Source: Bipolaris cookei (taxonomy: Eukaryota; Ascomycota; Dothideomycetes; Pleosporales; Pleosporaceae). From it: a stretch of 64,000 nucleotides of DNA. Positions 41,734-53,558 of this stretch are shown here, in pieces; the stretch's first letter is position 1; each line of letters begins with the position of its first letter. The translations under genes were made by a program, and so were the position numbers. The notes beneath the pieces were generated by a model that saw only the letters and a list, made by a program, of their open reading frames with translations, was not told where the DNA came from and did not search any database. The stretch is taken from assembly GCA_002286855.1 (NCBI GenBank), contig NRSV01000020.1, positions 1 through 64,000 of the forward strand, given 5' to 3'.

Positions 41734-44700
41734 ATGTCTCCGCCGTTGGACCATGTCGCCCCAGACCGCCGCTCCTCCACCCAGGCCCTCTTCACGGCCT
41801 TTCGCTCCCTCACCGGCGGCCGTCTCAAGAGCCCTACCCCGCCGCCCTCTGTCTCGTCGGCCACGAGCACACCTGCGCGCACTCCCTCGCTCGGCACCAT
41901 CCGCTCCCACTCGCTCTCTAGCCCGCATTCAACCGACATTACCCTTCAGCGCATCAGCCAGGTCGCCGGCCAGCGCGCTGTCAGACCCGTGACGGGCGGG
42001 CCTCCAGAGCTCGACGATCTTGTTGGCCAGCTCGACCGGAGCCACCCGTTTGCGGACAGGGCCGCGGTTGTGGAAAAGATATGCGCCATTCTCCACGAGT
42101 ACCCCGTGCAGAACGTCCTGGCCCTGTGGTCTGTGGCCAGCGACCTGCTCCTTCCCGAGCAGCCAGACGATGTCGCTGAAGTGGGCTACAAGCTTCTCAA
42201 GGCCTGCGCCTCACTTGCCAACTTGACTAGCATTGAGCGCACCGTCTTCTTCGACGCGGCCTGTTTGCGCAAGAATGATCGCTTTTTCGACAAAAGACTC
42301 GAGGTGGTCACCACCCTCACGCACGATGGTCGCGACGTTGAGTCTTGTGAGGCGGGCATAGTCTCTTTCGTCTTGACCTCACTCGACACCTGTTTCCTAG
42401 CCAGTAAAGACGCCTTGAACGCCCAGAGGAGCAAGTCAAATGGAAAGAAGGCGGCTTCAAACCCGCCGCAAGAGGTCACCAACATGTTCCGCGCATTCCA
42501 GTTTGCTATTGACATTTGCAAATTCAACGCCAAGGTCTTTACCGACGACGACCTGGATCTCTTGATTAGAAGGACCGTTGCCATTTGCAAAGCCACGTTT
42601 TACAGGCCTGACGTCGAGTGTGGCATCAAGCTCTTTGACACCATCATCACCTACGTCCATGTACCCACAAAGTCACTCCATCCTTGCTTACAGGTTCTGA
42701 GCGAAATTCATAAGAGGATCCCTGGGTTTCAGGACCAGGCGTGGAATACTTTGAGCAATCTTTTCAAGTCCCACGTTGGCCAGGCTGCGATATCCGTCTT
42801 GTTGCATATGCTCTTGGATGGCCCCACGCAGGACAACTTACAGGATGCTGACAAGAAAAGGCTCGACAGCATGTATACAGGCACTACCCTAGTCCTACGT
42901 TTGCTTCTTTTGGAAAATGGCCGCAATGAACTACCCAAGGTGCCCATGTCGTTGCTTTTCCCTGCGCTGAAAGCATCCATCCAAAGGCCAAATACCGATC
43001 AGGAACAAATCATCATCAGCTTGATAGACACCGTTCTCGACCAAGACGGCATGAGAGACTTACTCCTGGCCGAGAGCGACTTGGGAGATCTGCTCGAGGT
43101 AATCTGTGTATGTGCTGAGCGTGATGATGACCGCCTTCGCGCCAAAGATGCCAAGACATCAGATACTCTCAGTATCGAGAAGAAAGCCTCCTTTGATAGA
43201 CAATTGTCTCTCCCCGATGACAGCAGATCGAGCAATGGCCGTCCTATGGCTCGACATCGGTTTGCCTCGTACTCGCCGCCTATTGGCGGAATGGAGCACG
43301 ACGACGATGTAGCACCACACGATCAACGTGCGATATCACAGCACGAGTTTTCGCGACGAGATGCTGCAGACGGCATTTTCAAAGTATTGGCCAAGCTAGA
43401 TCATCTCAGCGACGCGTTTGATTTTGTCCAGCGCGAAGCTACCATGAATCTCTTTTTGCGTCTTGCACATCGCGTGAGCGACGCAACGGCAGAGCGAACC
43501 ATCCGCTACTTTGCAGACGAACGCTATCTCAACCCCTCAAACGAAGGTTGGTTGCATCTTTGCCATTGCCTTGTCACAGGTATCTTCAGCGACTCTACCC
43601 GGCCGCGCTCACTTCGTACCTTGGTGATACAGGTGCTGCGGGAAACTTACAGCACCGTAGAGTTGCTGTGTGAGGGTGATGCCGTGTTTCAATGCCAAGA
43701 CCTTTTGCTCAACCGACTTGAGCCTGAAGACGAGATTGAGGTCTTGCAGGAACTCGTAGACTTTGCCCTGTACATTGCTGATCAAGCATCCTTTGATCGT
43801 TTTTCCCATGTGGTCCATCTCCTGAAGAAACGTCTGGATCGCCCGCAGCCTACACTACCAGTCCCGTCTGCATCATGGCAACCCCATCCATTTCCCACAA
43901 AAGACGACGGATGTTCCCCGTGTAATGTCATAACTACTGTCTATGTGCGGCTATTCACTCGTAGCGTTATTCATTCAGCACAGAAGACTCGCCTTCTTTA
44001 CGAACTGTTACGGGAAATTGCTGGGAGTGACAAATACGCGCATGATGCGCGCCTGACAGCCCTCAAGCTGTTATTCCGTTTGCGTGCAGACGCTCGCTTT
44101 GCTCTCATAGTCAACTCTTCATCCGAAGGCCAGAGGATTGCTGCCGAGTTGTGCCGCACAGAGGAAACAGCTGTTGCTGAACGGAGCGATGAAACTACGC
44201 CAGGGGATCACGCTCGACCGGAAGACCATTCTTCCTGGAGGGAGAATCGGAAGACCTCTGGCACCAGCCCCCGTTCTTCCCTCAATCGCCACTCCGGGCG
44301 CCAGGTTGCTGCTGCAGGTCGTGTATCAAGGCCGATACCACCTCTATGGATGTATCCCGGTCCGAGGGGCTTACCCGAAGAACCATCGCACGAATCCAGT
44401 CGTGTTGTCTTCTCACACATTGATGCTTCAGAATATCCTCTTAGCGACGATATCTTGGACATGGAAATCACATTGTGGCTCGAATTGATCATCTCCCTGC
44501 TTCAAAGACCGCCTGATTGGGAGATATACTCTTATGTCCTTACACATCTTGGTCCCCAGCTCTCTAACCAAGCATTAGTCCGCAGTTGCGTTGTCCAACT
44601 TCGAATGCTACGAAACGTTCTTTGTGAACAAGTACGAAACGCAAGCTTCCACGAACCACCACCCCACACTCTTCTCAAAAAGGCTGATGTGGCAGTTTGC

Positions 44701-46677
44701 CTGTTTCATGCCTTGACTGTTCTTATCAGTTATCACGAGTATTTTGAAAAGAGCGAGGAGGATGATTTGGTCAAAGCGTTTTTGCAAGGCATCGTACAGT
44801 GGGATAGAACATCGAAATGGTGCATCCACGCGCTCTCTGTATGCTGTTTTGAAATCCCACTTTCGGTCAGCAAATCTCTGGACAGCATCGTTCAGAAGAT
44901 GTCACAAATCATTACGAAGCCAGCTACGGCGATACACATTCTGGAGTTCTTGGTATCCATGGCTCGACTTCCGGAACTTTTCAAGAACTTTCGTGAAGAC
45001 GAGTTCAAACTCGTCTTTGGAGTGTGCTTCCGCTATCTGCAACATATCCGCGATCAACAGGGCCGCACAAATGGAAATTCAACCCAAAACTGCCATCGGA
45101 CTCTGAGGCACAGTGGTACATCAAGGGACTTTGCAGCAACATCAGACGTTGGCACGACGAAACCAAGAAGCGTTGAGGATGATCTTCCCCAATACCTGAA
45201 TTCGCTCGCCTATCATGTCATTACATTCTGGTTCATGGCCTTGAAGATGGAAGATCGGCCAAAACAAATCCCGTGGATCACTAAAAACTTGTACTTTACA
45301 GACAGCTTTGGCCGCCCGGTCATGGAAGAACAAGGGCAGGTCATTGTCGATATCATGAACATGGTAGCATACACGGACCGCGACGAGACGACACGCGAAG
45401 AATTCACTGCCAAACCTGGGGATGGCGAGATTTGGAAAAAGACTTGGATCGTGGGCAACAGTATAGTGACAATAGAGACTGCTGCCAGGACCGGCACGTC
45501 TCTCGTAACAACGCGCCGACCAGTAAGTAATCCCTCTCCATTGAACATATCAGAGCAGTCTGCTGACTGTTCTTAGTGCGGGACCAGATACATCAAAGTC
45601 CGACCACTGCTTACGTCCCCCCCACGGCATCAAGTACCCATCACAATTGGACTTGCTTCCGAAGCATTTTATTCCGACTCTTATGTTGGTATTCTACCAG
45701 AAGATATTTTCCAATCCTTCTACGCACCTCTTGACCTCAGTAATCCGCCGATTCCTCTACCCGATGATGAGCCAACACGCCGTGCTATTGCTTCTTTTGA
45801 CAGAATCGCAACAGTTGATAACTACAAAGTAGGAGTCATCTACATTGCCGAAGGGCAGACAAATGAGCGGGAAATTTTCATGAATGACATCGGATCACCA
45901 GCATATACATCATTCCTCAGTGACCTAGGCACCCTCTGTCGCCTGAAGGGTGCCAAGTTCAACACTGGAGGTCTCGATACACGCGAAGACATGGACGGCG
46001 AGTTCACGTACTGTTGGCGTGATCGCTGTATGGAACTCGTTTTCCACATCCCAACAATGATGCCTACGAACCGTGACGACGAAATGACATATCCCAATAA
46101 GAAGCGCCATATCGGCAACGACTTCGTCAACATAATTTTCAACGACTCCGGCCTACCCTACAACTTCGATACCTTTCCCTCGCAGTTCAACTACGTACAT
46201 ATTGTCATTTCCCCAGAGTCACGAGCCAGCTTTGTGGACCGCCGGCTAGATGCAGATCCAGAGGGCAGAAACCGCTACTACAAAGTACAAGCTATTTCAA
46301 AGCCTGGCTTCCCTGACATATCCCCTGCTGTTGAGACCAAGATTCTTTGTGGTAAATACCTTGCAGACTATTGCCGTCTAATTGCCATCAACGCAGTAGT
46401 TTTCTCCAGTGTATGGTTCATTCGGGAAGGAGGCGAATCAAGCTCATCCTGGCGCAACAGGCTGCGCGAGATCAAACGTCTCCGAGAACGATATGGCGCA
46501 AATAATGTTCCACCAAGCTACCCGCCACCAACATCGCCCCCCGGAGGCCAAGGCCTCTCAAGCCCACCATCTAGAGAACAGAATCTGGTTTCACCATTTC
46601 AGCGGCTTAGCATCGCAACCCATGTTACTGATGGCACCAGCCGTAGCTCCGTTAGCAGTTCTTCACACGACGTCTGA
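41734..46677 (+). CDS. TSC2: Tuberin homologue (TSC2), Rheb GTPase-activating protein
   Basis: Two exons, 41734-45522 and 45577-46677, total 1629 residues, close to other fungal tuberins. The long first exon is an alpha-helical (HEAT-like) tuberin region, with a Ser/Pro-rich N-terminus of about 90 residues. The second exon carries the Rap-GAP domain: KVGVIYIAEGQTNEREIF, then KKRHIGNDFVNIIFNDSG with the catalytic Asn of the asparagine-thumb helix, then QFNYVHIVISPES. The protein ends in a Pro/Ser-rich tail. It inactivates Rheb and restrains TORC1, normally with TSC1, which is not in this window. The intron is GTAAGT to TTCTTAG and keeps the frame exactly. Confidence 0.94.
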
Positions 46678-47267
46678 TGTTGCGCACCAAAAGTTGTTTG
46701 TTGTTTGGTGTTCAATCGGCATTGAAAAAAATATACCCAGGTTTTTTATTACCACGCAAAAGTTTGTTTGTTTTTGGTTTGTAAGCGGGGATGGGAGACT
46801 TCCTGTTGATGCATTGCATGGAGTTGGCGGAAGTGCACCCATAGGTGAAAAGTATCATTGCTAGGCTTGGAATCTACAAAAAAGGAGGCGATGTAGGAAG
46901 TGGGTGAAATTTTTCTTGTATCTTTATTCATAATGTACTTGGGGTAGATGTATTCCTAGTGCACTTCTCGGCTCAATTACAAGTTACCATTATATCATGC
47001 GCAGTTGAGGATCGTCAGTGAGGATTCTCGAGTGTTGATTTGGAATTATGGTGCTTTGGATTGCTCAAATTACCTTGGCGCAATGGATAGCAGTCTTAGG
47101 ATATTGCCATTCAGGGTGGCGTGTGAGTGGGTGTTCGGAATCAATAGCCGCTCAACATACAAATAACTTGGGGAGATAATATAGAGGTAGGAGAACATGT
47201 GATCTTCTTTGGAGTATCAGGCAGTAGCTGGTCGAACGCTAGGCTTAGTGTTGCCTGACTTCAGCAG
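46678..47267. other. TSC2 3' flank, entry to accessory island 2
   Basis: T-rich 3' flank. No gene or clear repeat before the transposase relic. Confidence 0.55.
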
Positions 47268-47480
47268 GTATTTAAGCGCTCTACAGCAGGCGAAGCTCGA
47301 AGAAAAGACTACTTATTTCTTGTAGATGGACATGGGAGCCATCTAAAAGAAGAGTTTCTAAAGTACTGCCCCAGACATAAGGTAATATTAAGTAACTATT
47401 CACCTCAGCATTCACACGCTGCAGCCGCTCGATGTGGTCATGTTTAAGCCTCTTAGCTACTATTCTACTAGTAAGTTACC
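47268..47480 (+). pseudogene. pogo-like transposase relic
   Basis: A short frame reads YLFLVDGHGSHLKEEFLKYC, the second Asp motif (DGHGSH) of pogo-type transposases. After a frame change near 47422 it continues as LQPLDVVMFKPLS, the third Asp motif. No start and no flanking repeats were recognised. Much older or more deleted than the copy at 37 kb. Confidence 0.8.
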
Positions 47481-47674
47481 TGTGCAAGATACGTGTACAT
47501 GAACCTTTCAAAAGACCAACGGACCCATCGAGCTACTCCTTGCTCCCAGTGTTCTTGCCAGTTCCTTTATACCACACCATCCTACCTGTTCTTTTGTCGA
47601 ATCTGGGGCTGATAGTCAGTGACTGGACTATCCCCCATCATATACCCATTGCTCAACTTATAGAATTGAGCAAT

Positions 47675-48352
47675 CTACTCACAGTCGCTGTCCTGAAACT
47701 TGGGAGGGAAGTTGTAGCTTATTATGGAGCTGTAGTTGTTGGTGAGGAACTGAATTACGCCCTGGCCCTCTGGCTTGATATTCTTCTTGTCGTCGCCCGT
47801 AATGGCGAATTCGTGGCGCAGACTGAGTATATACCCAATATCGTGCTGGAAGATGTTCTTGAGGATGGGTTTGGCGGACGCACCGAAGGCGCGCGAGAAG
47901 ACGATGACGTCCTGGTCGACTTCGTGGAGGAAGAGGGCACGAGCGAGCGTGTTGCGGCCCGGCCCAACAGTGGGACTGGGTTTGTACACGAGGTAGAAGT
48001 TTGCGCTGTCCTGGTTTGTCGCCTCGGAGATGGAGACGCCTAGTTCGAGCTCGTTCCATGTATCGGTGGCTTCCTGGAACGTTTTGGCTGTAGATCGCGC
48101 TTGCTCAGGAGACGTGAAGGTTTCTTCTTGCACAAAGTACTGGAGGGCTCTGCCCGGAGTGATATAAACATACCAGCGGGGAACGATGATCCTGTAGCCT
48201 ACGACGATGGAGTCGGGCTCATCTGGGTTGTTGTCACCGGTGGTGCCGGCTAAGTTGGAGATGGGGCCGGGACCAAAAGAGGGATCTTCCTCCTCCTGCG
48301 TGTCGCAGGGATACTTGGTGAGCCTCGAGACGGGTATGATGGTCTTCGCCAT
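47675..48352 (-). CDS. Metzincin-like protein with degenerate zinc motif
   Basis: Single-exon 225-residue frame from ATG 48352, no signal peptide. The fold resembles small fungal zincin/metzincin proteins: WYVYITPGRALQYFV, a VIVFSRAFGASAKP strand, then the helix expected to carry HExGHxxGxxHE. Here it reads HDIGYILSLRHEF (170-182): Glu is Asp, the second His is Tyr, and the Gly is Ser, while the third His and Glu remain. The Met-turn position (SSIISYNFPP) has Ile instead of Met. Zinc-dependent proteolysis is therefore unlikely. At the 3' end a GTGAGT just before the stop could be a splice donor, giving an alternative tail. Either a recent pseudo-enzyme or a decaying gene. Confidence 0.6.
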   Translation of the reverse strand: MAKTIIPVSRLTKYPCDTQEEEDPSFGPGPISNLAGTTGDNNPDEPDSIVVGYRIIVPRWYVYITPGRALQYFVQEETFTSPEQARSTAKTFQEATDTWNELELGVSISEATNQDSANFYLVYKPSPTVGPGRNTLARALFLHEVDQDVIVFSRAFGASAKPILKNIFQHDIGYILSLRHEFAITGDDKKNIKPEGQGVIQFLTNNYSSIISYNFPPKFQDSDCE

Positions 48353-48958
48353 TAAAGGGACAGTAGGGTTGGTTTAACCGGAGGCTAGTGCTGTGATTGC
48401 ACGTTCATTGATATCACCACACAACGGATCAAATGCTTCCGCCAGTTTGGCAAGTGAGACAGAAAAAATTGTAAGTTGAGGAGTGAATGACGACCTTTGC
48501 CTTGCATTCTACTTGCCTTATATGCTCTCTCAAATCTCCAACGATCAAGGCGAGGCCCTCGAATCTTTGCAATTCGCTCCTCGATTCTGCTTGGGTGTGC
48601 CGCGAGGCCCTGTAGACAGTTAGCTTCCCAGCCTTTCAGCCGCCTCACAAGATCATCTAAGAACTGCAACGCTTCAGAGACGTCATGAAGCTCAAGATAC
48701 GAGTTAGGCGAGGAACTACTCTTGATGTGGAATGTCGTCGTGCTGGAACCGCCGAAGGTGAATTCCAGTTTGTCAAAGTCGATGCAAACTGCTGCATCAT
48801 GCGTATGTCACCTGCATGGCGTTGCTTAAGTTTGATGTTTAGGATTATAGTGGCGAGCGGTGCTACCGTGTGATTCCAAACGTGGATGATTTGTGTCGTT
48901 CAGAGGGACAGGCTAACTAACCGTCCCGTCTCCTACTTCGAGTGGCGATTACTACATA
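48353..48958. other. Flank of the metzincin-like gene
   Basis: Upstream region of the minus-strand gene. Short frames only, no domain evidence. Confidence 0.5.
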
Positions 48959-48959
48959 C

Positions 48960-49185
48960 GCCCATTGATCTGAGTAATCTGGCTAGGCTGGTTGATCTGG
49001 CTGGGGCAGTGTACGCCTGGAGTAACCGGAGCAGCCACATCAATGGGTATTTGGTACAGCCAGACCAGCCAGCCCTACCAGATCAATGGACATTTGATGC
49101 AGCCAGATCTGCCAGCCTAGCCAGATTAGATCAATGGGCATCTAGAGCAGCCAGATCAGCTGGTCCAGCTAGATCAGACTAGCTG
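48960..49185. repeat. Cluster of direct and inverted 46-48 bp repeats
   Basis: Three head-to-tail units begin at about 49038, 49080 and 49128 with the pattern ATCAATGG.CAT...GCAGCCAGATC.GCCAGC. An inverted copy lies at 48960-49012 (CCCATTGATCTGAGTAATCT, GGCTAGGCTGG, GATCTGGCTGG). The inverted copy can pair with the second unit to form a long hairpin. No known element recognised. Confidence 0.8.
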
Positions 49186-50040
49186 GATTAGTGCGTATAT
49201 AGTGCACCTAGAGTAGCTAGAATTATACTACTACCTTCTATAGTACGGAGAGTCTGGGTTTCAATATATTTAGTTTTTTAATATTTAGTTTATTCTTAGG
49301 AATTCTAAATTCCAACCTTTGGGGCGTAATCACCACTCATAGTCTCCTGCCTCGCTTATCCTTTAGCTTTGAGCCTTTCCAGCTCACTCCTACCACGACA
49401 TATCATCCACAGTGGACTTCGCGAACGCATGCTGCAACTATCATCACAGTACCCAGAACGCTCTACAATCTTGGATTGCGATAGCTGCCCTGAAAGGCTA
49501 GCATGGTCTACAGTTACTATCCTTGTCACCGCGTATTCTATACGAACAACAATGCTTGAGATACACTAATGGCGTATCACTATTCGGGTCACAGTGCCAA
49601 TGACTCTAATGAACTCTCCGAATCTTCTAGTACATAGGTCGCTGATTTGGTCCTCGGTTATGTCTCACAGGCTGAATCGAGGGTCTTTTGCGTACTATAG
49701 GTTCTTGCATGTACATTGAAATGCATGCCTGCAGGTTATTGCATCCAGCCGCGCAAGTTTTAGGCTGCTAATACTCTACCTTAACTGAGATTCAGGTCCG
49801 ACTATTGATTCAAGCTAAATGACTAGCTTGCCGGCTCTGTAACGCTTTCTAAATGTGGTTGCTGAAAGAACCTTTGCCAATGCTTCGCAGCTTGAATTGT
49901 ATCCTGTGTCCAGAAAACCAAGTGTATAATCCCATCTGATAGGCCTTTAAGTCAAGATCGTCAGGGCAGCTCCAGGGTGCATGCCTTTCACTTTGATAAA
50001 CATTTCCATCAAATCTACGAGTTAAGATGTTTTTCCCGTA
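49186..50040. other. AT-rich unassigned sequence of island 2
   Basis: Only short overlapping frames. Nothing that I can assign. Confidence 0.5.
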
Positions 50041-50857
50041 TCGAAATACTCCCATTCCTCGACATCATCACCAACGAGGTGGTGACGGAGATCCGGCGGG
50101 AGGGCACTATTGATGATGCCGATACTATTGCGTACAACACTAAGATGTACAACAAGGCAGGCTCTTCCCATGTCAAGTTCATGTAGTATTGCATACTAAC
50201 AAATAACAGGCTATAGAAAGTATTAATACCTCCCTGAACTTACTGCAAAGCAACAGGGCTGCCACAGAAAAAGCAGCGTTTGACGCGAATGCCTCATAAA
50301 TTGGTGAGCGGTCAGATCCATCGGGTTTCGCCGCGCTGTCAGCCAGTAAACTAGTTGGTAAAACGAAAGAGCAACAAGATGTTATCAAGGAGATCATCGA
50401 TTTCCTCAAGGGCGAGAAGAGCAAAGGAGCAGGGTCGACCATGAAGACTATAGTGACGGCTGCTACGCCCATTCTTGTCAATTTCGATGAGCTCTTGGTA
50501 ATACACCTCCCAACTTTGCCCGAAGAATACTGATCGTCCAAAGACTCAGCTCAAATTGAACAAATATAACACAACGCTCAACACGTCACCTATTGTCGGT
50601 CTTGCTGGTCGAGAAATCCGCTATCTCAACAGGACTTCCACAGGCACTGGTGCTGGCACCGTCACAGAGAGCTGGCTTACTTCGAAAACTTACCTGCAGA
50701 AGCTGACACGACCAAGGTTGCAGTGCACATGTTTCCTTACAATGGGTCATTTTATCTCAGTGTTGGGAGATGGAGTGGACTTGCGGAAAGAGTTATTACT
50801 ATTACTGCTGCTGTGAGGACGACGGGCGGAGATGGGGGTCGAGCAAGTGTAAAATAG
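50041..50857 (+). pseudogene. Broken helix-rich coding region of unknown function
   Basis: Coding-like, amphipathic helical sequence is readable on the plus strand in pieces: LPFLDIITNEVVTEI, then after a likely short intron (about 50170-50207) AIESINTSLNLLQSNRAATE. An in-frame TAA interrupts it at 50297-50299. The frame then continues with KEQQDVIKEIIDFLKGEK and a good intron at 50498-50549. The last part drifts between frames near 50670. No start codon in a plausible place and no family recognised. The opposite-strand 120-residue frame is a shadow. It may be a decayed relative of, or partner to, the broken gene at 52.2-53.6 kb, but no sequence link is shown. Confidence 0.45.
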
Positions 50858-51353
50858 TTGAGTAATGGTTTGAAGGAGAGAAATTCTGATTAGATCAAAG
50901 TTAACCTGTTATATCTATTGTATACAGCATATAGGATAGGATAATATTGAGGTCAATATATGAGGCATGCAAACGCAGTAAGAGCTCTGTATTATCTCAC
51001 TTACTGTGTGCTGATATTGGCTGTATTCAATTAGATCGCAAGCATATTGCCTCCACTTGCGAACTGCAGGGCTGCACGCGCGATGCACCAGGTAACAGGC
51101 TTGTAAACAAAAAAGCGCGCAGGATTTACTCAGATATGTATAGGATGGTGAGAAATATCTGATTAGGAAACTTGACTCCGTTCTATGTGAGAGAGACTGC
51201 TCCTCAGCGAGACGCATCGGAGCATCCATACGACATTTACCTGGAGGTACCCTCCTTGACTAAGCATCCTAGACACTTATAAGCCTTAGAAGTTGCCTCT
51301 AAATCTCTCATAGGAGACTCTTATATATAGACATTAGACATATCAATCAATCA
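50858..51353. other. Unassigned island-2 sequence
   Basis: AT-rich. A TATATATAG element near 51321 precedes the next frame. No gene. Confidence 0.45.
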
Positions 51354-51473
51354 ATGGATCGATCAGGGGGATGCAGAAGCGAGGGTTGCAGGTCACTACA
51401 CAATATCACGTGAAAACAATAGGGAAGACTGGATCGGACATACGTGCGATGATATGAAGCATTGAATCTGTAA

Positions 51474-52127
51474 AGTTTGCATGTTGACGAGCCGCTCCAA
51501 TTCCAGGTCCCTAGCTATTGTCACCGGGTCGCTGGTCCAGAAGGCTTTCCATTTGAATATTTCCGTCTTATTCACACATTCGACGTTCCCCTGTTCACCG
51601 TACGAGTTGGACTGCTTATATGTCACCCAACATCTCGCCTGCATTTCCCTCCCATTGGCAATTTGTATTGGAATATGCCTACTGAGGGAGTAAAGGAATT
51701 CATCAGTGCTAACCCCGAGTTGCCTATGGTCGTGTTTGGTAACCAAGAGATGTCTCACATGGTTCTGTGCGGGCTGCTCTGCGACCCCAAGAGCGAGGAA
51801 CCTAAATTCGCTCTTACGGCCGAGGGCTATCCAATCCTTCGGCTATTCACTGTCGCCGCGGACAGGAAAGGTTGGGTGTTTGGCCCTGCTATACATCTCA
51901 AGCATGGTGTACAGTATGAGGTCGTTGAGATTTACTCTTGGGGAGACGTCATGTTTCTTTTGAATGTCTGCGCCGAGGTAAGGGATGATTCGATTACCCA
52001 TGCATCTATCTATAGGGTCATACATAAACGCTTACGCAACATTGCCAACAGCGCGTGCCCCCAGACCTGCTTGGAAGTCTCAAATGGACGGACATCAGGT
52101 GGTAGCTATGGTGGACACTCGGGATAG
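51474..52127 (+). CDS. Unknown protein, 5' end unresolved
   Basis: An open frame of 217 codons with coding-like composition but no ATG until 51675. A TAA at 51471-51473 closes it upstream. An exon from ATG 51354 to 51391, joined at AG 51474-51475 in the right phase, would give an N-terminus, but its donor (GTCACT) is weak. The body has PEGFPFEYFRLIHTFDVP and VFGNQEMSHMVLCGLL segments and a Gly/Ser-rich end. No domain recognised. An AATAAA-like signal (CAATAAAC) follows at about 52175. Confidence 0.35.
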   Translation, partial: SLHVDEPLQFQVPSYCHRVAGPEGFPFEYFRLIHTFDVPLFTVRVGLLICHPTSRLHFPPIGNLYWNMPTEGVKEFISANPELPMVVFGNQEMSHMVLCGLLCDPKSEEPKFALTAEGYPILRLFTVAADRKGWVFGPAIHLKHGVQYEVVEIYSWGDVMFLLNVCAEVRDDSITHASIYRVIHKRLRNIANSACPQTCLEVSNGRTSGGSYGGHSG

Positions 52128-52241
52128 GAAGCCTTTATATGCTTGAGATGGATATTTAATGTGTAACTCGTCCTACAATAAACAATTAGACTGGTTTGTA
52201 GATTACTTGTATTGGCTATTCTATTTTGAGGCCGTGTTTAG

Positions 52242-53558
52242 AAAACTCTGAGAGACATACAGAGTGAGATAGACAACGATGTCGCGTTCAATGCCGATTT
52301 GATGGTTGATATTCAATGGCCAGAGCTGCTGAAGAATGCCCAAGAAGTCTTCTCCCTGCTCAACCTCAACTCTCACATCAAAATTTCTGCTGTACTTGGG
52401 GACGGCAGCGCCGCAGCAAAGCGAGCCGCAGTGATAGCAGCAGAAACACTCTTCGTGCTTGAAGCCCCATGAGGGGAAGATAACGATGTGGGCGCCTTCC
52501 AAGGTCAGGTCGAAGACCCTATGCAATTTGCCATACAAGCCCACCCAGTCATGGCGACCCTGTTGGCGGATGGGACTGAGGAGACTCGTCAATTCTTCGA
52601 CAGTGTAAACCCTATCATTATCCTTCCGCATGTGCAGACGCAAGGCCTACAATAACACTCATGGGTCGTGTTCTTTGCACTCAAGCATGGCTGAGACTGT
52701 GGCAACGTACGTGCAACGTTTGGGTCCATCTCCAAGGCTCTGAATCGCATCGGTCCCGCAGCCTCGATCCAAAGCCGCCGCGTCAAGAGGCTGGAAGACA
52801 AGGACATTCGTTGGGCAAATTTCTACACGGGCACGCGGCAAGCCATCATCGACACCTCGCGCTATATTGATACTGCCAATGATGACCTTGAGAAGTCATA
52901 CAAGGAGGTACAGACACTTTTCCAAAAGATCAAGGACAATTGCAACGCCTTCGAGTCAAAGATCAAGCCAATCAACGAGCTGCTTGCGGCCAAACGAAAA
53001 GAACTCAACGACTACATCTTCCAAGTGGGCGCCGATGCTGTCGCCGTGATGTTCGTGGGTGTGGCTGCAGCCCTGGCCGCCGTAAGTGGTCCGACTGTCG
53101 CCTTCAAGGCCGCGAGCACAGTGCTTAAGGGCGCGACCAAGGTCGACGGCATGGTGCTCACTAACACGTTCAAAACGTTCTACAGCAAGATGAATCGGGA
53201 CAAGTTCCGCGACAGAATCACCAGCCTCAGGACTTTGCGCGACGCGCTCACCACGGCCATCAACTCGCTCGACAAGATCCTTTCCACTTTCTCAGATACG
53301 CTCAAGTATGGGCGGGACCTGCAGAGGCACCTCAGGGAGTCCCAGAAGCGCCTCGAGGACTTTGAGATCGAGTGGCTAACCCGCGTGGCGGCTGTGGAGA
53401 AGCATGGAGAAACGGAGGCTACTGTCATGGAGCGGTACATCAAGAAAGTGGACTTTGAAGAAGCAGTCAAGGGTTGGGGCGCCGTGGACGTTGCGTGTGA
53501 TGTATGGAATGACATGTTCTATGCGCATGGATATTCGTTGCCTGCAAACTTTGAGTAG
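52242..53558 (+). pseudogene. Broken alpha-helical pore-former-like gene
   Basis: One plus-strand frame runs from an acceptor-like TTTAG at 52241 to the TAG at 53556-53558. It is interrupted by in-frame stops at 52470-52472 (TGA), 52653-52655 (TAA) and 52692-52694 (TGA). The last 288 codons are open but have no ATG until 53049. The readable protein is almost entirely amphipathic helix and coiled-coil, with one central hydrophobic segment of about 17 residues (VAVMFVGVAAALAAVSG) between long helices. This is the layout of alpha-helical pore-forming proteins such as the ClyA/Xax/HBL group, with which I see only architectural, not residue-level, similarity. An intron could remove the two middle stops but not the first. 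Most likely a decayed gene. Confidence 0.55.

Noticed and set aside
50179..50541. 120-residue minus-strand frame
   Set aside because: Opposite strand to a better plus-strand coding region with helical pattern and a good intron.
52221..52643. 140-residue minus-strand frame with several cysteines
   Set aside because: The plus strand of the same region carries the helical pore-former-like coding frame, which continues in phase for another 900 bases. The minus frame is a shadow.
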